A stretch of 30,744 nucleotides of DNA from JARRQB01 sp965368585 (GTDB taxonomy: Bacteria > Pseudomonadota > Gammaproteobacteria > Chromatiales > Chromatiaceae), in the NCBI GenBank assembly GCA_965368585.1, contig CBDUNM010000044.1, forward strand, positions 1-30,744, given 5' to 3'. The translations under genes and the position numbers were made by a program. Each line of letters begins with the position of its first letter. Within the stretch, counting starts at the first letter, position 1. Of the stretch, positions 8,286-20,200 are shown piece after piece. Below the pieces are notes generated by a model. It did not search any database. It saw only the letters and a program-made list of their open reading frames with translations, and had not been told where the DNA came from.

Positions 8286-11200
8286 TCATTTTTCAATACC
8301 AGAATCCGCCGTACGCGCTGCTGGCGAAGAACCTTGCTGCGAAGGTATAGCGGCTTGCTCCTCGTTCCTTTGAATAATCGAATCTAACGACTCGTCGTCT
8401 TCTTCATTTCGCTCGACACGCGCCAGCACCGGTACCGGATCGAGGAAGCTCCATGCCGGCAAAGAGGAGAGCGCGGTACTCGCCAATACGCCGCCTCGGA
8501 TCAGCCACACGACATAACCTACGGACAGTCCACCGGAGGTCGCAACCACCGACCCGACTACGGCAGTGTCAAACCGCTTCTGCAGTTCGATGTCGGCGCG
8601 CAGGTCATCAAGAACGCCACGCATTTGCGCAACCGTTTTAGACTCCAGTTGAGCGTCCGTTAGACCGCCACTTTGCTGCGCCGCCACGAGGGCATCGAGT
8701 GGCACGATCTTGCTCTCGGTGATATTCAAAATAATCCCACGCAGCGCGGCCATATCGTCTGCCGCTGCTTCCGGTTTGGCGTCGTTGTCGTTGTTCGTGG
8801 CCGCCAGCATCTCACCTGTGGCCCCGGCCGATGTATCTTGCAGATCGTCGATCGATGCCTCGACTGTTGCCGCGTGCTCGGCCGAGGTCGGCGTATCGTC
8901 GCCATCTGCATCCGCTGGTACATCAGGGGACGGTGGCGGAGCGTCTGGCAACGACAGGTTCACTAACTCAAGCACCGGCAGAGTGCTCGGCGATAGCGTG
9001 AATGGAGGGCCGGCCAAGTCATCAAACGCTGAGTCCACGAGGACTAAAATCTTCAAGGGGACGTCCAAGGTGAGTCCGTCGTTGTCGACAACTCGTATCA
9101 CCACATCGTAGCTCGCCTGTTCGGCAGCCTCGACAATGCCCGCATCAATCCGCAACTGGTCTCCGATCACGGAAAACCGTGCGGCATCCGCACCGCCTAT
9201 GACGTGATAAGTGGCCGTAGCACCTGCGTCCTCGTCGCTCGCGTCGAGATCGCCGATGTGGTGACCTCCCGTCGTGTCCGTACCGTCAACCATCCAGGCC
9301 CGGCTCAAGGCTAACCCGCTGGGCGCCTCGTTACGGTCGCTGACCGCGATGGTCACCGTCTCGGTGGCCGAAGTGTTTACCCCGTCACCGACCTGCACAC
9401 CGAGCGTATAGTCGGCGACAGTCTCATAGTTCAGGTTGGTATTGTTCGCGACAGCGATCTCACCACTGCTCGGGTCGATGGTGAACACGCCTGCCGCATT
9501 GCCCGATACAATGTGCCAGCCGCCCAGGGTGCCGACCGTATCGATATCACTTGCCGCGACTGTGCCTATGCTGGTGCCATTGACCGCGTCTTCGGCCACG
9601 CTGAAACTCTGACCAGAACCAATCATCGGGGCGGTGTCGTTGATATCGTTTACCGCCGCCGTCCGCGCGCTGGTCAGTGTTTCTACCTGGCCACCGCCGT
9701 CCGTGTACCTGACTTCGACGCTGATCAGGCCCCCTACATCCGCATCGCCCAGGGTATAGGTCGCACCGGTCGCTCCACTGATAGCACTGCCATTGCGCAG
9801 CCACTGGTAGCTGAATGCGCCCAGGCCATCGTCGTCACTGATACCCGAAGTGTCCGCGGACAGGATCTGGTTCTCGGCTACCGTTCCGCGCACCGCCGGT
9901 AAACCGCCCGGAGTATCGTTGACATTCGTCACCGCCGTGGTCTGCGCGCTGGTCACCGTCTCGATAAGGCCACCGCCATCCGTATAACTGACCTCGACAC
10001 TGATCTGACCGCCCACGTCTGCGTTACCGAGCGTAAAGGTCGCGCCAGTCGCGCCGACGATCACACCACCGTCGCGCAGCCACTGGTAGCTGAATGCGCC
10101 CAGGCCGTCCGCATCACTAATACCCGAGGTATCCGCGATCAGGATCTGGTCTTCGGTTACCGTCCCGCTGACGGTCGGCAACCCGCTTGGCGTATCGTTG
10201 ACATTCGTCACCGCAACTGTCTGCGCGCTGGTCACCGTCTCGACCACGCCGCCGCCATCGGTATAACTGACCTCGGTACTGATCAGGCCACCCACGTCCG
10301 CATCGCCTAGCAGATAGGTCGCGCCGACCGCGCCGCCAATCACGCTACCGTTGCGCAGCCACTGGTAGCTGAATACGCCGAGTCCGTCCGCATCGTTGAT
10401 TCCCGAGGCATCTGCGGCCAGGACCTGGTCCTCGGCTGCCGTACCAGAAATCGTCGGCACACCGACCGGGGCAATATTAGGTGGACCTACCGGGCCCGCC
10501 TGCTCGCTAGTGATCAGTTCACTGGTTCCCTGCCCATCGGTATAGCGCAGTTCGACGCTGATCAGCGTACCCATATCGCTGCTTACCAAGGTATAGCCAC
10601 TGGACGTAGCGCCACCGATGGCGCCACCATTGCGTAACCACTGAAAACTGAACGCACCCAGGCCGTCCGGATCACTGACGGGTGTCGAATCGGCCATCAA
10701 GACCTGGCCTTGTTTGGCAACGCCTACAATAAGCGGGATACCGGTGGGATCGTCATTGACGCTGACCACCGTCGTCGTCTGTGCACTGGTCACCGTCTCG
10801 ACCAGGCCGCCGCCATCCGTATAACTCACCTCGAGGCTGATCAGGCCTCCTACGTCGGCATCGCCGAGCGTATAGGTCGTGCCGGTCGCGCCGCCGATCA
10901 CACTACCGTTACGCAGCCACTGGTAGCCGAATGCACCCAAACCGTCGGCGTCGCTGATGCTCGAGGTGTCCGTGGTCAGAATCTGGTCCTCGACTACCGT
11001 CCCGCTGATCGTCGGCAATCCGACCGGCGTATCATTCACGTTCGTGACCGCGGACGTATCCGCGCTGGCCAGCGATTCAACGGTCAATCCGTCATCGGTG
11101 TAATCCGCGCTCACCGAGAGTACGGCGCCCACATCGGCCTGGGTCGTCGTGTAGGTGCTTGCCGTCGCCCCACCGATGGGCGCACCATCACGGTACCATT

Positions 11201-14200
11201 GATAGCTGATCGCACCGCTGGCACCATCGGCATCGCTGACACTGGCCGTGAGGAGCTGACCCTGCGCCGGCGTGGTGTCGTCAATACTCACCGTACCGGC
11301 ATCATTGACGTTGGTGACCGCCGAAGTACCCGCACTGATCAGGCTTTCCACCGTGCTCTCGTCATCGGTGTAATCGGCACTCACTGTCAGCACCGCGCCC
11401 ACATCGGACTGGTTAGTCGTGTAGGTGCTCGCCGTCGCCCCGCCGATGGGCGCACCGTCGCGGTACCACTGGAAGCCGATCGCACCGCCGGCACCGTCCG
11501 GATCGCTGACACTGGCCGTCAATAGCTGATTCTGCGCCGGCGCGGTGTCATCGATACTCACCGAACCTGGGTCATTGACGTTCGTGACCGCCGAAGTACC
11601 CGCACTGATCAGGCTTTCCACCGAGCTCTCGTCATCGGTGTAATCGGCGCTCACCGTCAGCACGGCGCCCACATCGGCCTGCGTGGTCGTATAGGTGCTC
11701 GCCGTCGCCCCGTCGATGGCGGAACTGTCGCGATACCATTGGAAGTTGATGACACCGCTGACGCCATCGTCATCACTCACGCTCGCCGTCAGGAGTTGGT
11801 TCTGCGCCGGGGCGGTGTCATCGACACCGACCGAGCCCGCATCATTGACGTTCGTCACGGCCGCCGTCTGCGCCGAGGTCAACGGTCCTTCAGGCATCGA
11901 TTTTGCATCCGTGTAACTGACCTCGACACTGATCAACGTACCGACATCTGCGTCGCCCAGCGTATAGGTGTCGCTGGTTGCACCTGCGATGACAAAGCCG
12001 TTGCGCAACCACTGATATGCAAACGCACCCAGACCATCGGCATCACTGATGCCCGAGGTATCCGCGCTCAGTAGCTGATCCTCGGCTACCGCACCGGTAA
12101 TGACCGGGACACCGACGGGATCGCTGTTCGGCGCGATTATCGGCGCCACGTTGCCGTAACTATCGCCAATCCGGATCTCATCGAAGCTTTGCTGCGCGGC
12201 CTGTCCGGCTATCAGCGCCACCTGGTTGAAGGTCCCGAGGTCGAGATCCGTCTTGACCGCAACGCGGTCCGGGTCGAAGCTTGCGCCGGGCGCCACACCC
12301 GGGATCGGGTTGACATATAGGGTGATAACGTCATTTCCTGGCCGAAAATCGATACGCGCCGTCAGGAACAACGGGACATCCTCCGCCGCCGAAACCCCGG
12401 CAGCGAAATTTCCGGCGCCATTGCCCGCCGTGTCCAATCCGACATTGCCCCAATGGTGGCCGATGAACAGGCCGCCGGTACCGTCTTCCGGATCACCTCC
12501 AAGGACCAGGCCGCCGTAGTTGTCATCGGCGAATGACGCCGGGGAATCAGGTCGAAGCACGAAGCCGACCCAGACCGAGGTACCGTCCGCGCCGAGCGAC
12601 TCACTCAGGTTCCGGTACGAAACCGGGTCGCTGACGCCGTCGACAAGCACGCCATGACCGCCTGCCGCGTAGAGAAGCCCCGATGCATCGGCGACGCTGG
12701 CCCCGGCAACTTCACCGTCGCCATCGATGCCGATCCCGTCCTGCCAGGCGCCGCTCCAACCCGCACCCCCGTTCGCACCCGCCAGACCGCCAATCGAATA
12801 CTCAAAGGATTCAAAGGCTGCGGCAATCACCGCCGGCAGATTGCCGACGCGAACTATGGCACTGGCGGTTTCGCTCCTACCACCTTCACCGTCCTCCAGC
12901 ACGAAGCGGACGGCCCGCAGATTCGTCGCCGGGTTGTCCGATACATTTTCGTAGCTGACGCGCTTGATCAGGGCCTCGACCGAAGTCGTATCTGCATCGC
13001 TGGTCAGATTGACTACGATGGGTGTCAGTCCGTCGTAGGGCCCGGCAGTTGCCAGGGTGCCGATAATCCGCGTACCGGTACCACCGCCGAAGTTATACGA
13101 GATCTCATTGCCGGAGAGCGTGATTTCGCCGATGCCGCCAGCCTGCCCTTCGATCGCCAGGCGGTCGTCCAGCGAACCGCTAGAGGCCATATCGACGGTC
13201 AGCGTGCCGCCGTCGAAATAATCCGTATCCGTATCCGCGATGGTTACCGAGCCGACGATGAGCCCAGCCGGGTCGGCCTCCGTGTAGTCCAACTCGCCCG
13301 ACAGGCTGATGACAGGCGGCTGCTTGTCGATCAGCACAGTGGTCACCGCGGTATTACTCAGATCACCGTTGCGATCCTCGTACTGCACCGTGATCTGGCG
13401 AGCGCTTTCATCGGGAGTGAGGGCTATGTTGTGATAGCGCACGCTGGCCAATACGGTCTCGTAGTTGGCGATGATGTCCCGGCCGGAAATCCGTAACTCG
13501 TTAGAACCGGGCGGATTATCCCAGTCGTCGCTGATATTCAAAAAACCGCTGGTGTCGACACTGAGCCATTCCGCTGCACCATCTGGGCGGTTGGTAAGGG
13601 TGAGAGTCACCCACTCCAGATCGGATTCAGGCGTCGCAATCACGAAGTCCGAATCGAGTACCGCGATCTCCGAACCACCGGGGGTAAAGTACGCTTGGTA
13701 AACGACACCGTCGGCACCCGAACTATCGTCGCCGTCCAGATCGAGCTGCGGGAAGTCGACCATGATGATGGCGCTGTCATTGGTGATCAGCGCACCCCCG
13801 CTGCCGCTGTTTCCCTGGTCATTGACCGTGATGTCGAGCCGCGCCTCGCCCGTGAAATTGGTGCTCGGCGTGAATACCAGGCCATTCAGCAGGCCATTGA
13901 TCTGCTCGGGCGTGCCTTCCACGTCGACAAAGGCATCGTTGTCACCCGTACCCGCATGCCAGGTGATCGCACCGGCCGATAACAGGCGCTGGACATAGAC
14001 GCCTTCCTTGTCACCGTCCTGGTCGGCACTGGTCCAGGTCACGATCGGCATACCGGAGGCATCAATAGCAATGTCCGGGCTCGTCTGATCGCTGACAGTG
14101 GTCTGATTGACCGCCATATCTCCGCCCAACGGTTCACCAGCCGCATCGAAGTGACGCGCATAGACACCCTGCCCGGCGGCATCCGTGCACTGCCAGGCGA

Positions 14201-17200
14201 CCACGAAGCTGCCGTCGTCGGCGATCGCGACCGACGGTGCGATCTGATCGTCTGCTTCATCGTCATTGACGATGAAATCCTCACTCACCGGGGAGCCGTT
14301 GCTGGCGTATAGACTGGCATGGATGCCGGTATTGTCGGCGTCTGCACCCTGCCACACGATCACAAACTGGCCGCTGGCGTTCATCGCCACCGCCGCCAGT
14401 TCCTGCGCGCCGTTTTCCTCAGCGGTATTGACAGGGAATCCGCTCACCCCGACCGGCGCGCCGGTGGCATCGAAGCGTTGCGCAAAGATTCCCAAGCCGT
14501 TGCTATCGGCGTCCTGCCACGCCACGACCAAGTTGCCCGCGCCGTCCATGGCGACACCGGCGAGTTCCTGATCGCCCGCGAGCGTCGTAGTCACCAGGGT
14601 TTCATCGCCAATCGCGACACCGTTGCGATCGAAACGCTGCAGGAACAGGTCTACGCTGTCGCCGGGGCCTTCCCAAACCACAACGAATTCCCCGTTGCCG
14701 GCCATGGCGATGGCCGGCGCGGTCTGATTGCCGATAATACTGGTGTTGACCAGCAACTCGTCGCTTACCGGATTACCATAGGCATCGAACTTGCGTGCGA
14801 AAACGCCTTCACCGTTGCCGTCCTGCCCAACGCTGATCCAGGCAACCGCAAACTCCCCGTTGGGGGCGGCCGCCACGACTGGGGCGGTCTGATTCCCGGA
14901 GGTGAACTGGTTGACCTGAAACTCAAAACCGACGCTTCGGTCATCAGGATTGAACCGCTGGGCATAAATGCCCTCGGTCTCGGGTGCATCCTGATCCTTG
15001 CTTTGCCAGACCACGATGTGGTTGCCCGACGGTGTCGAGGCGATGCTGGAGAAGCGCTGCTCATCGTCTACGTGGGTGTTGACCAGGGTCTCGGGGCCCA
15101 GGCTGTCGCTGAGGGTGATGGTGCCGTTGACGGCGGTGAGTTGCACCCGCACATCGCTGTCCAGCGCGTCGTCCTCGATCAGGATCGGGTTGCCATCCAG
15201 ATCGCTCAAACGCAGCGCGACATTCTTGGCCGTCTGTTGCGGCCCGGGCACGACCACTTCCGGCGCATCGTTGACCAGGTCCGATTCGACATTGATAACG
15301 ATCGCCCCGGCGTTGGTCAGTGCCCCGCCCACACCATCGTTGCCGCCATCATCGGCGCCGATCTGAATGCTGCCCGCACCGGCAAAACCCGCCGAGGCAC
15401 GGAACACCAGGCCCTGCAAGGCGTTGTTGATATCGCTGAGGCCGCCGCTAAAACGCATCGAGTCGTCGTCAGCGCCGCCGCCGTCGAGAAAAGACAGGCC
15501 GGCGGTCCCGGACAGCGATAGCTTACCGCCATAGGCCGTGAGATAGACCGTGATCGACGCCCCGCCCGCGTCTGCGTCGGTGACGCTCACGGCATTGCCA
15601 TTGGCGGTGGAAAACACCAGGGGCACGTCCTCGTAGGCACGTTGCGGATCCGGCAGCACAAAGGCCGGCGCGTCGTTGACCGGGCTGACGTTGACCGCGA
15701 TTACGGCGCTGTTAGTCTGCGCGGGACCGCCGCTGTTGCCCAGGTCGTCGATCTCGACGGTCAGAGTGGTTGCGCCGTCGAAGTCCACCGCCGGAGTGAA
15801 CACCAGGCCATCGAGCACGTTGTTGACGTCGTCCAGCGGGGCCTCGAACTCGACCACGGCGTCATCGCTACCGTCGCCCTGCAGTAAGGTGAGACCAGCG
15901 ACATCCTTGTACAGCTGGCCGTAGATACCGTATCCACTGCCGTCCTCGCCGTCACTCTCCCAGGCAACGATGAAGCGTCCATCGTCGCCCGCGGCCAGCG
16001 CCGGCGTGCGTTGGTTCTTGACGGTCGTGGTATTGGCGCGGAACTCGCGGCCGAGCTCGCTACCGTCATTGGTATAGCGCTGCGCGAACACGCCAAACTT
16101 GTGGTCCGGGTCGTCCTGCTTCTCGCCCTGCCAGGCGACGATATAATCACCATCGCCGTCCATCGCCACCACCGGTGCCTGCTGGTGGTCGACGACCTGG
16201 GTGTTGACCAGCACCTGCTTGGCGGTGCGGGGCGTGCCGTCGGCGTCAAAGGCACGGTGGAAGATACCGTAATCGCCATCCGGATAATCGAGATCCTTGC
16301 TCTGCCAGACCACCACGAAGTCACCGGCGTTGTCCATGGCCACATCGGGTGCCAACTGAGTCTCGTCGCTCACGCTGCTGACCTGAATCTCGGCCACGTC
16401 CTTGGCCGCCCCATTGGCATCGAAACGCCGCGCGAGGATATCCCATTTGTTGTCACCGGCGTTTTCGCTTTGCCAGGCGACCACGAAGTCGCCATCCTGA
16501 TCCATAGCGACCGACGGGGCATGCTGATGACGGGCGGTGGTCAGGTTAACCAGAAACTCGCCGCCGACCTTGGCCCCTACGGCGTCGAAGACCTGACCGT
16601 AGACACCGTAATCGTTGCCGTCCTGGTCGTCGCTAGCCCACACCACCACGAAGCGCCCGGTGGCGTCCGTGGCTATATCGGGTGCGATCTGCGCCTTGTT
16701 GTAGTAGGTATTGACCTGAAACTCTGCACCGGTGCGTGTACCGCTGGCGTCGAAGCGTTGGCCGAAGATACCCTTGTTATTGCCGTCCTGGTCTTCGCTG
16801 ACCCACACCACGACGAAGCTGCCGTCGTCGGCGACGGCCACCGCAGGATCGGTCTGGTGTTTGTGGAATACGGTATTGACTTTGAACTCGGCATCCAGCA
16901 CGTTGCCGTCGGCATCGTAGCGTTGCGCGAAAATGCCATAACCGTCGTCATCCTGGTTGTTACTCGCCCAGACCAGAATGAAGCTACCGTCCGGGGTCAT
17001 GGCGGCAGCAACGTCGGTCTGCTGATCGGCGGTGTTCGAGTTGGCCAGGAACTGGGTGCCAACCGTGGTGCTCAGCGAGACGGTGCCGTCGGCGGCGGTG
17101 ACCTTGACGCGAATCGGTTGATCGTTCGCGTCGTCGTTGATCTGGATTGCGTTGCCCGAGACAGAGTTTAAGACAAAGGGTGTCTCTTCCGTGGTATCGA

Positions 17201-20200
17201 TCGTGCCCGGATCGGTGATGGTCGGCGCGTCGTTGCTCGCATCCGGCGTCACCTGGATGGTAATGATGTCCTGATCGGTCTTGACGCCGTCGATACCCGA
17301 GTTACCCTGGTCACCGGTGGTCATCTGCAGGGTGGCGGTGCCGGCGAAATGCGCATCCGGCGTGAAGCGCAGACCGTCCAGCGCCGCGTTCACCAGGTCT
17401 TTGTCGCCTTCCAGGGCCAGGGTACTTACACCGGTATTCCAACCCGGGGTGACGTTTATCCCGGGGTCGGATGGCAGGCTCAACAGGCCATGGGTAACGG
17501 TCAGGGTGACATCGATATCGTCGGTAGCGGTGGCGTCGTTGTCGATTACCTCGAGCTTGTTCACGCCGGCAAAGGTGAACATCGTGTCCTCTACGGCAAC
17601 CACGGTGCCCGGGAAATTGTTGACCGGCGGTACGTTGTAGTCGAAGACATCGATGGCGATCGCCTCGGCCGTGACCTGCGCGCCGCCCGATCCGAAGTTA
17701 TTCTGATCGTCGACCGACAGATTCAGGGAATCCGGTCCCAGATACGCCGTCGTCGGTGTGTAAACCAGCCCGTCGATCGCCGCGTTCAACTCGGCCTGGG
17801 TCCCACGGATCGTCATGCTGGTCGAATCGTTGGCGCCCGCAGTGACGGCTACGCCCGAGCCCGCCACATCGGCAGTGAGGATACCGTGGGTCACCGAGAG
17901 AGTCAGCTCGATATCGGGCGGGGCTCCGGCGTCTGCATCGGCATCGCTCAGTGCAATCGGGGCGCCGTTGAAGGCATTGAAGACAAAGGGCACCGTCTCG
18001 GCGACCCGTTGCGTGCCCGCCGGTATCTGCAGCAGCGGCGCATCGTTGACAGGGTCCAGTGTGATCGCCACCGAGTGCACGTCGGTCGCCGCGACACCCG
18101 TGCCGGTGTTGCCCAGATCGTCGACCGTGATGGTAAGGTCTGCCGGACCGAAATAGTCTGCCTCCGGGGTAAAACGCAACTCCGTCAATGCCGCATTGAT
18201 GTTGGTGATCGAACCGCGAAATACGCTGGAGACATCGTCGGTGCCGTCGCCCAGACTGAATTCCAGCGCGCCCGGTTGCAGGAAGCGCTGGCCATAGATA
18301 CCGTCGGAGCCGTCCGGGTCCTGATCCTCGCTCTGCCAGACCACCACGTACTGGCTGTCGCCCGCCATGCCGATAGCAGGGCCGGTCTGTTCCTCCAGAG
18401 TGTAGGAGTTGACCAGGGTCTCCAAACGCAGGTGGCTACCGTCGGCGGCAAACTCCTGGACGAATATGCCCTCCTTGCCGTCGTCGTTGTCCTGATCCGG
18501 ACTCTGCCAGGTCACGACGAAGTTGCCGTTGGCGCCGATCGCCACCGATGGCGCCTTCTGGTGACCGTCGGTCTCGGTGGTCACCGCGATCTCGCCGCCC
18601 ACCAGACTGGCGGTATCGAAGTCGAAGCGCTGGGCGTAGATCCCCTCGCTGTCTCCCGGGGCGTCCTGGCCCTTGCTCTGCCACGTGACAACCGCCTGGC
18701 CGGAATCATTGATCGCCACCGAGGGCGCGGTCTGGTGATCGTCGGTGGTCGTCGCGTTGATCAGGGTCTCGCCGATATCCAATGCGTCTCCGGCGGCGTC
18801 GAAGCGCCGCAGGTAGATCCCCTCGCCACTGCCGTCCTGGTCCTTGCTTTGCCATGCCACCACGAACTCGCCGTCGGCCTTGATCGCGATATCCGGGCTG
18901 GTCTGATCACTGGCCGGCGTGGTGTTGACCAGGACGTCCGAACCCACCAGTTCGTTCATGTAGATATCGAATGGCCGGATATTGATCTCCATGCCGTCGG
19001 CCACGGTCTTGCTCTGCCAGGCGACGACGAAGTAGCCGTCCGGACCCATCGCCACGCTGGGCGCGAGTTGAACGTCGTCTTGCTGCTGGTTTACGCGTGT
19101 CGCGTTGCCGTACGCAACACCGTCGATATCGAAGGTGCGGGCGTAGACATCGTCCTTGTCGTTGACGTTTTCGGTATCGTGTTCCCACACCACGACAAAG
19201 TTGCCGTTGGCGTCGATGGCTACGTCCGCACTGGACTGGCGGGCATTCGTGTCATTGTTGACCAGGATGTCGCCGCTGATCGCTGCACCGTCGGCGGCGT
19301 AGGTGCGGGCGTAGATGTCTTCCTCGTCGAGCCCGTTGTGCTGCTCCCAGACCACGACGTAGCGTCCATCCGCCGCCACCGCCACGGCGGGAAATTGCTG
19401 GTCAGTGGGTGTCGCCGCATTTACCCGGAACTCGTCGCCCAGGCGACTGGTCAGGGTGACCGTCCCGTTGGTGGCATCGAACCGTACTTCGATGTCGTTC
19501 GCGCCGGCGTCGTCCGCGATGCTGACCTCGTGCGGCCCGCCGCCGGTAAACACCAGGGTCGTGTCCTCATCGGTACTGATGGCGCCGGGGGCCGTGATGA
19601 GCGGGGTATCGTTGAGCGCCTCTACCGCGACCGTCGCGTACGCGGACAGGCCGGACAGCAGGCTGTCATCGGTCGCCAGCACGCGGATGACCCGGTCCGT
19701 GGTGTTCGGTGCCTGCGAGGTGTTCTCGTAGGTCACGGTGCGCAGCACCTTGGCCAGATCGGCTGTCGGCACTGTACCACTGCCTTCGATCGTCAGGATG
19801 TCGTTGCTATAGATCGCGGTAATACTCGCGTCGATGCTCGGGTCCGAAGTGTCGGCACTGAGGATCTCGTCCGCCCCGTCCAGCGGATTGGTCAGCACCA
19901 CCGTCAGCTTTTGCAGATTCGGCCCGGCGCCGTAGGTAATAGTGGCCGCCGCATCTACGACACTAACCGGGCCGCCGTCCTCGACGAAGGCGGCGCCGTG
20001 ATCGACGCCGGCACCGGCGCCATTGAGATCGACCACCGGCGGGTCGTTGATCTGGAAACGTTTGGCGAACACGCCCTGATCGTCGACTGCGCCGGCGCTA
20101 TCCTCGCCGCTGTAGACAATCACATAGCTGCCCAGGCCGGTCATGCTGACCCCCGCGCCGAATTGATCCGTAGCGGCCGTGGCCACCGCCACGTTGCTGG

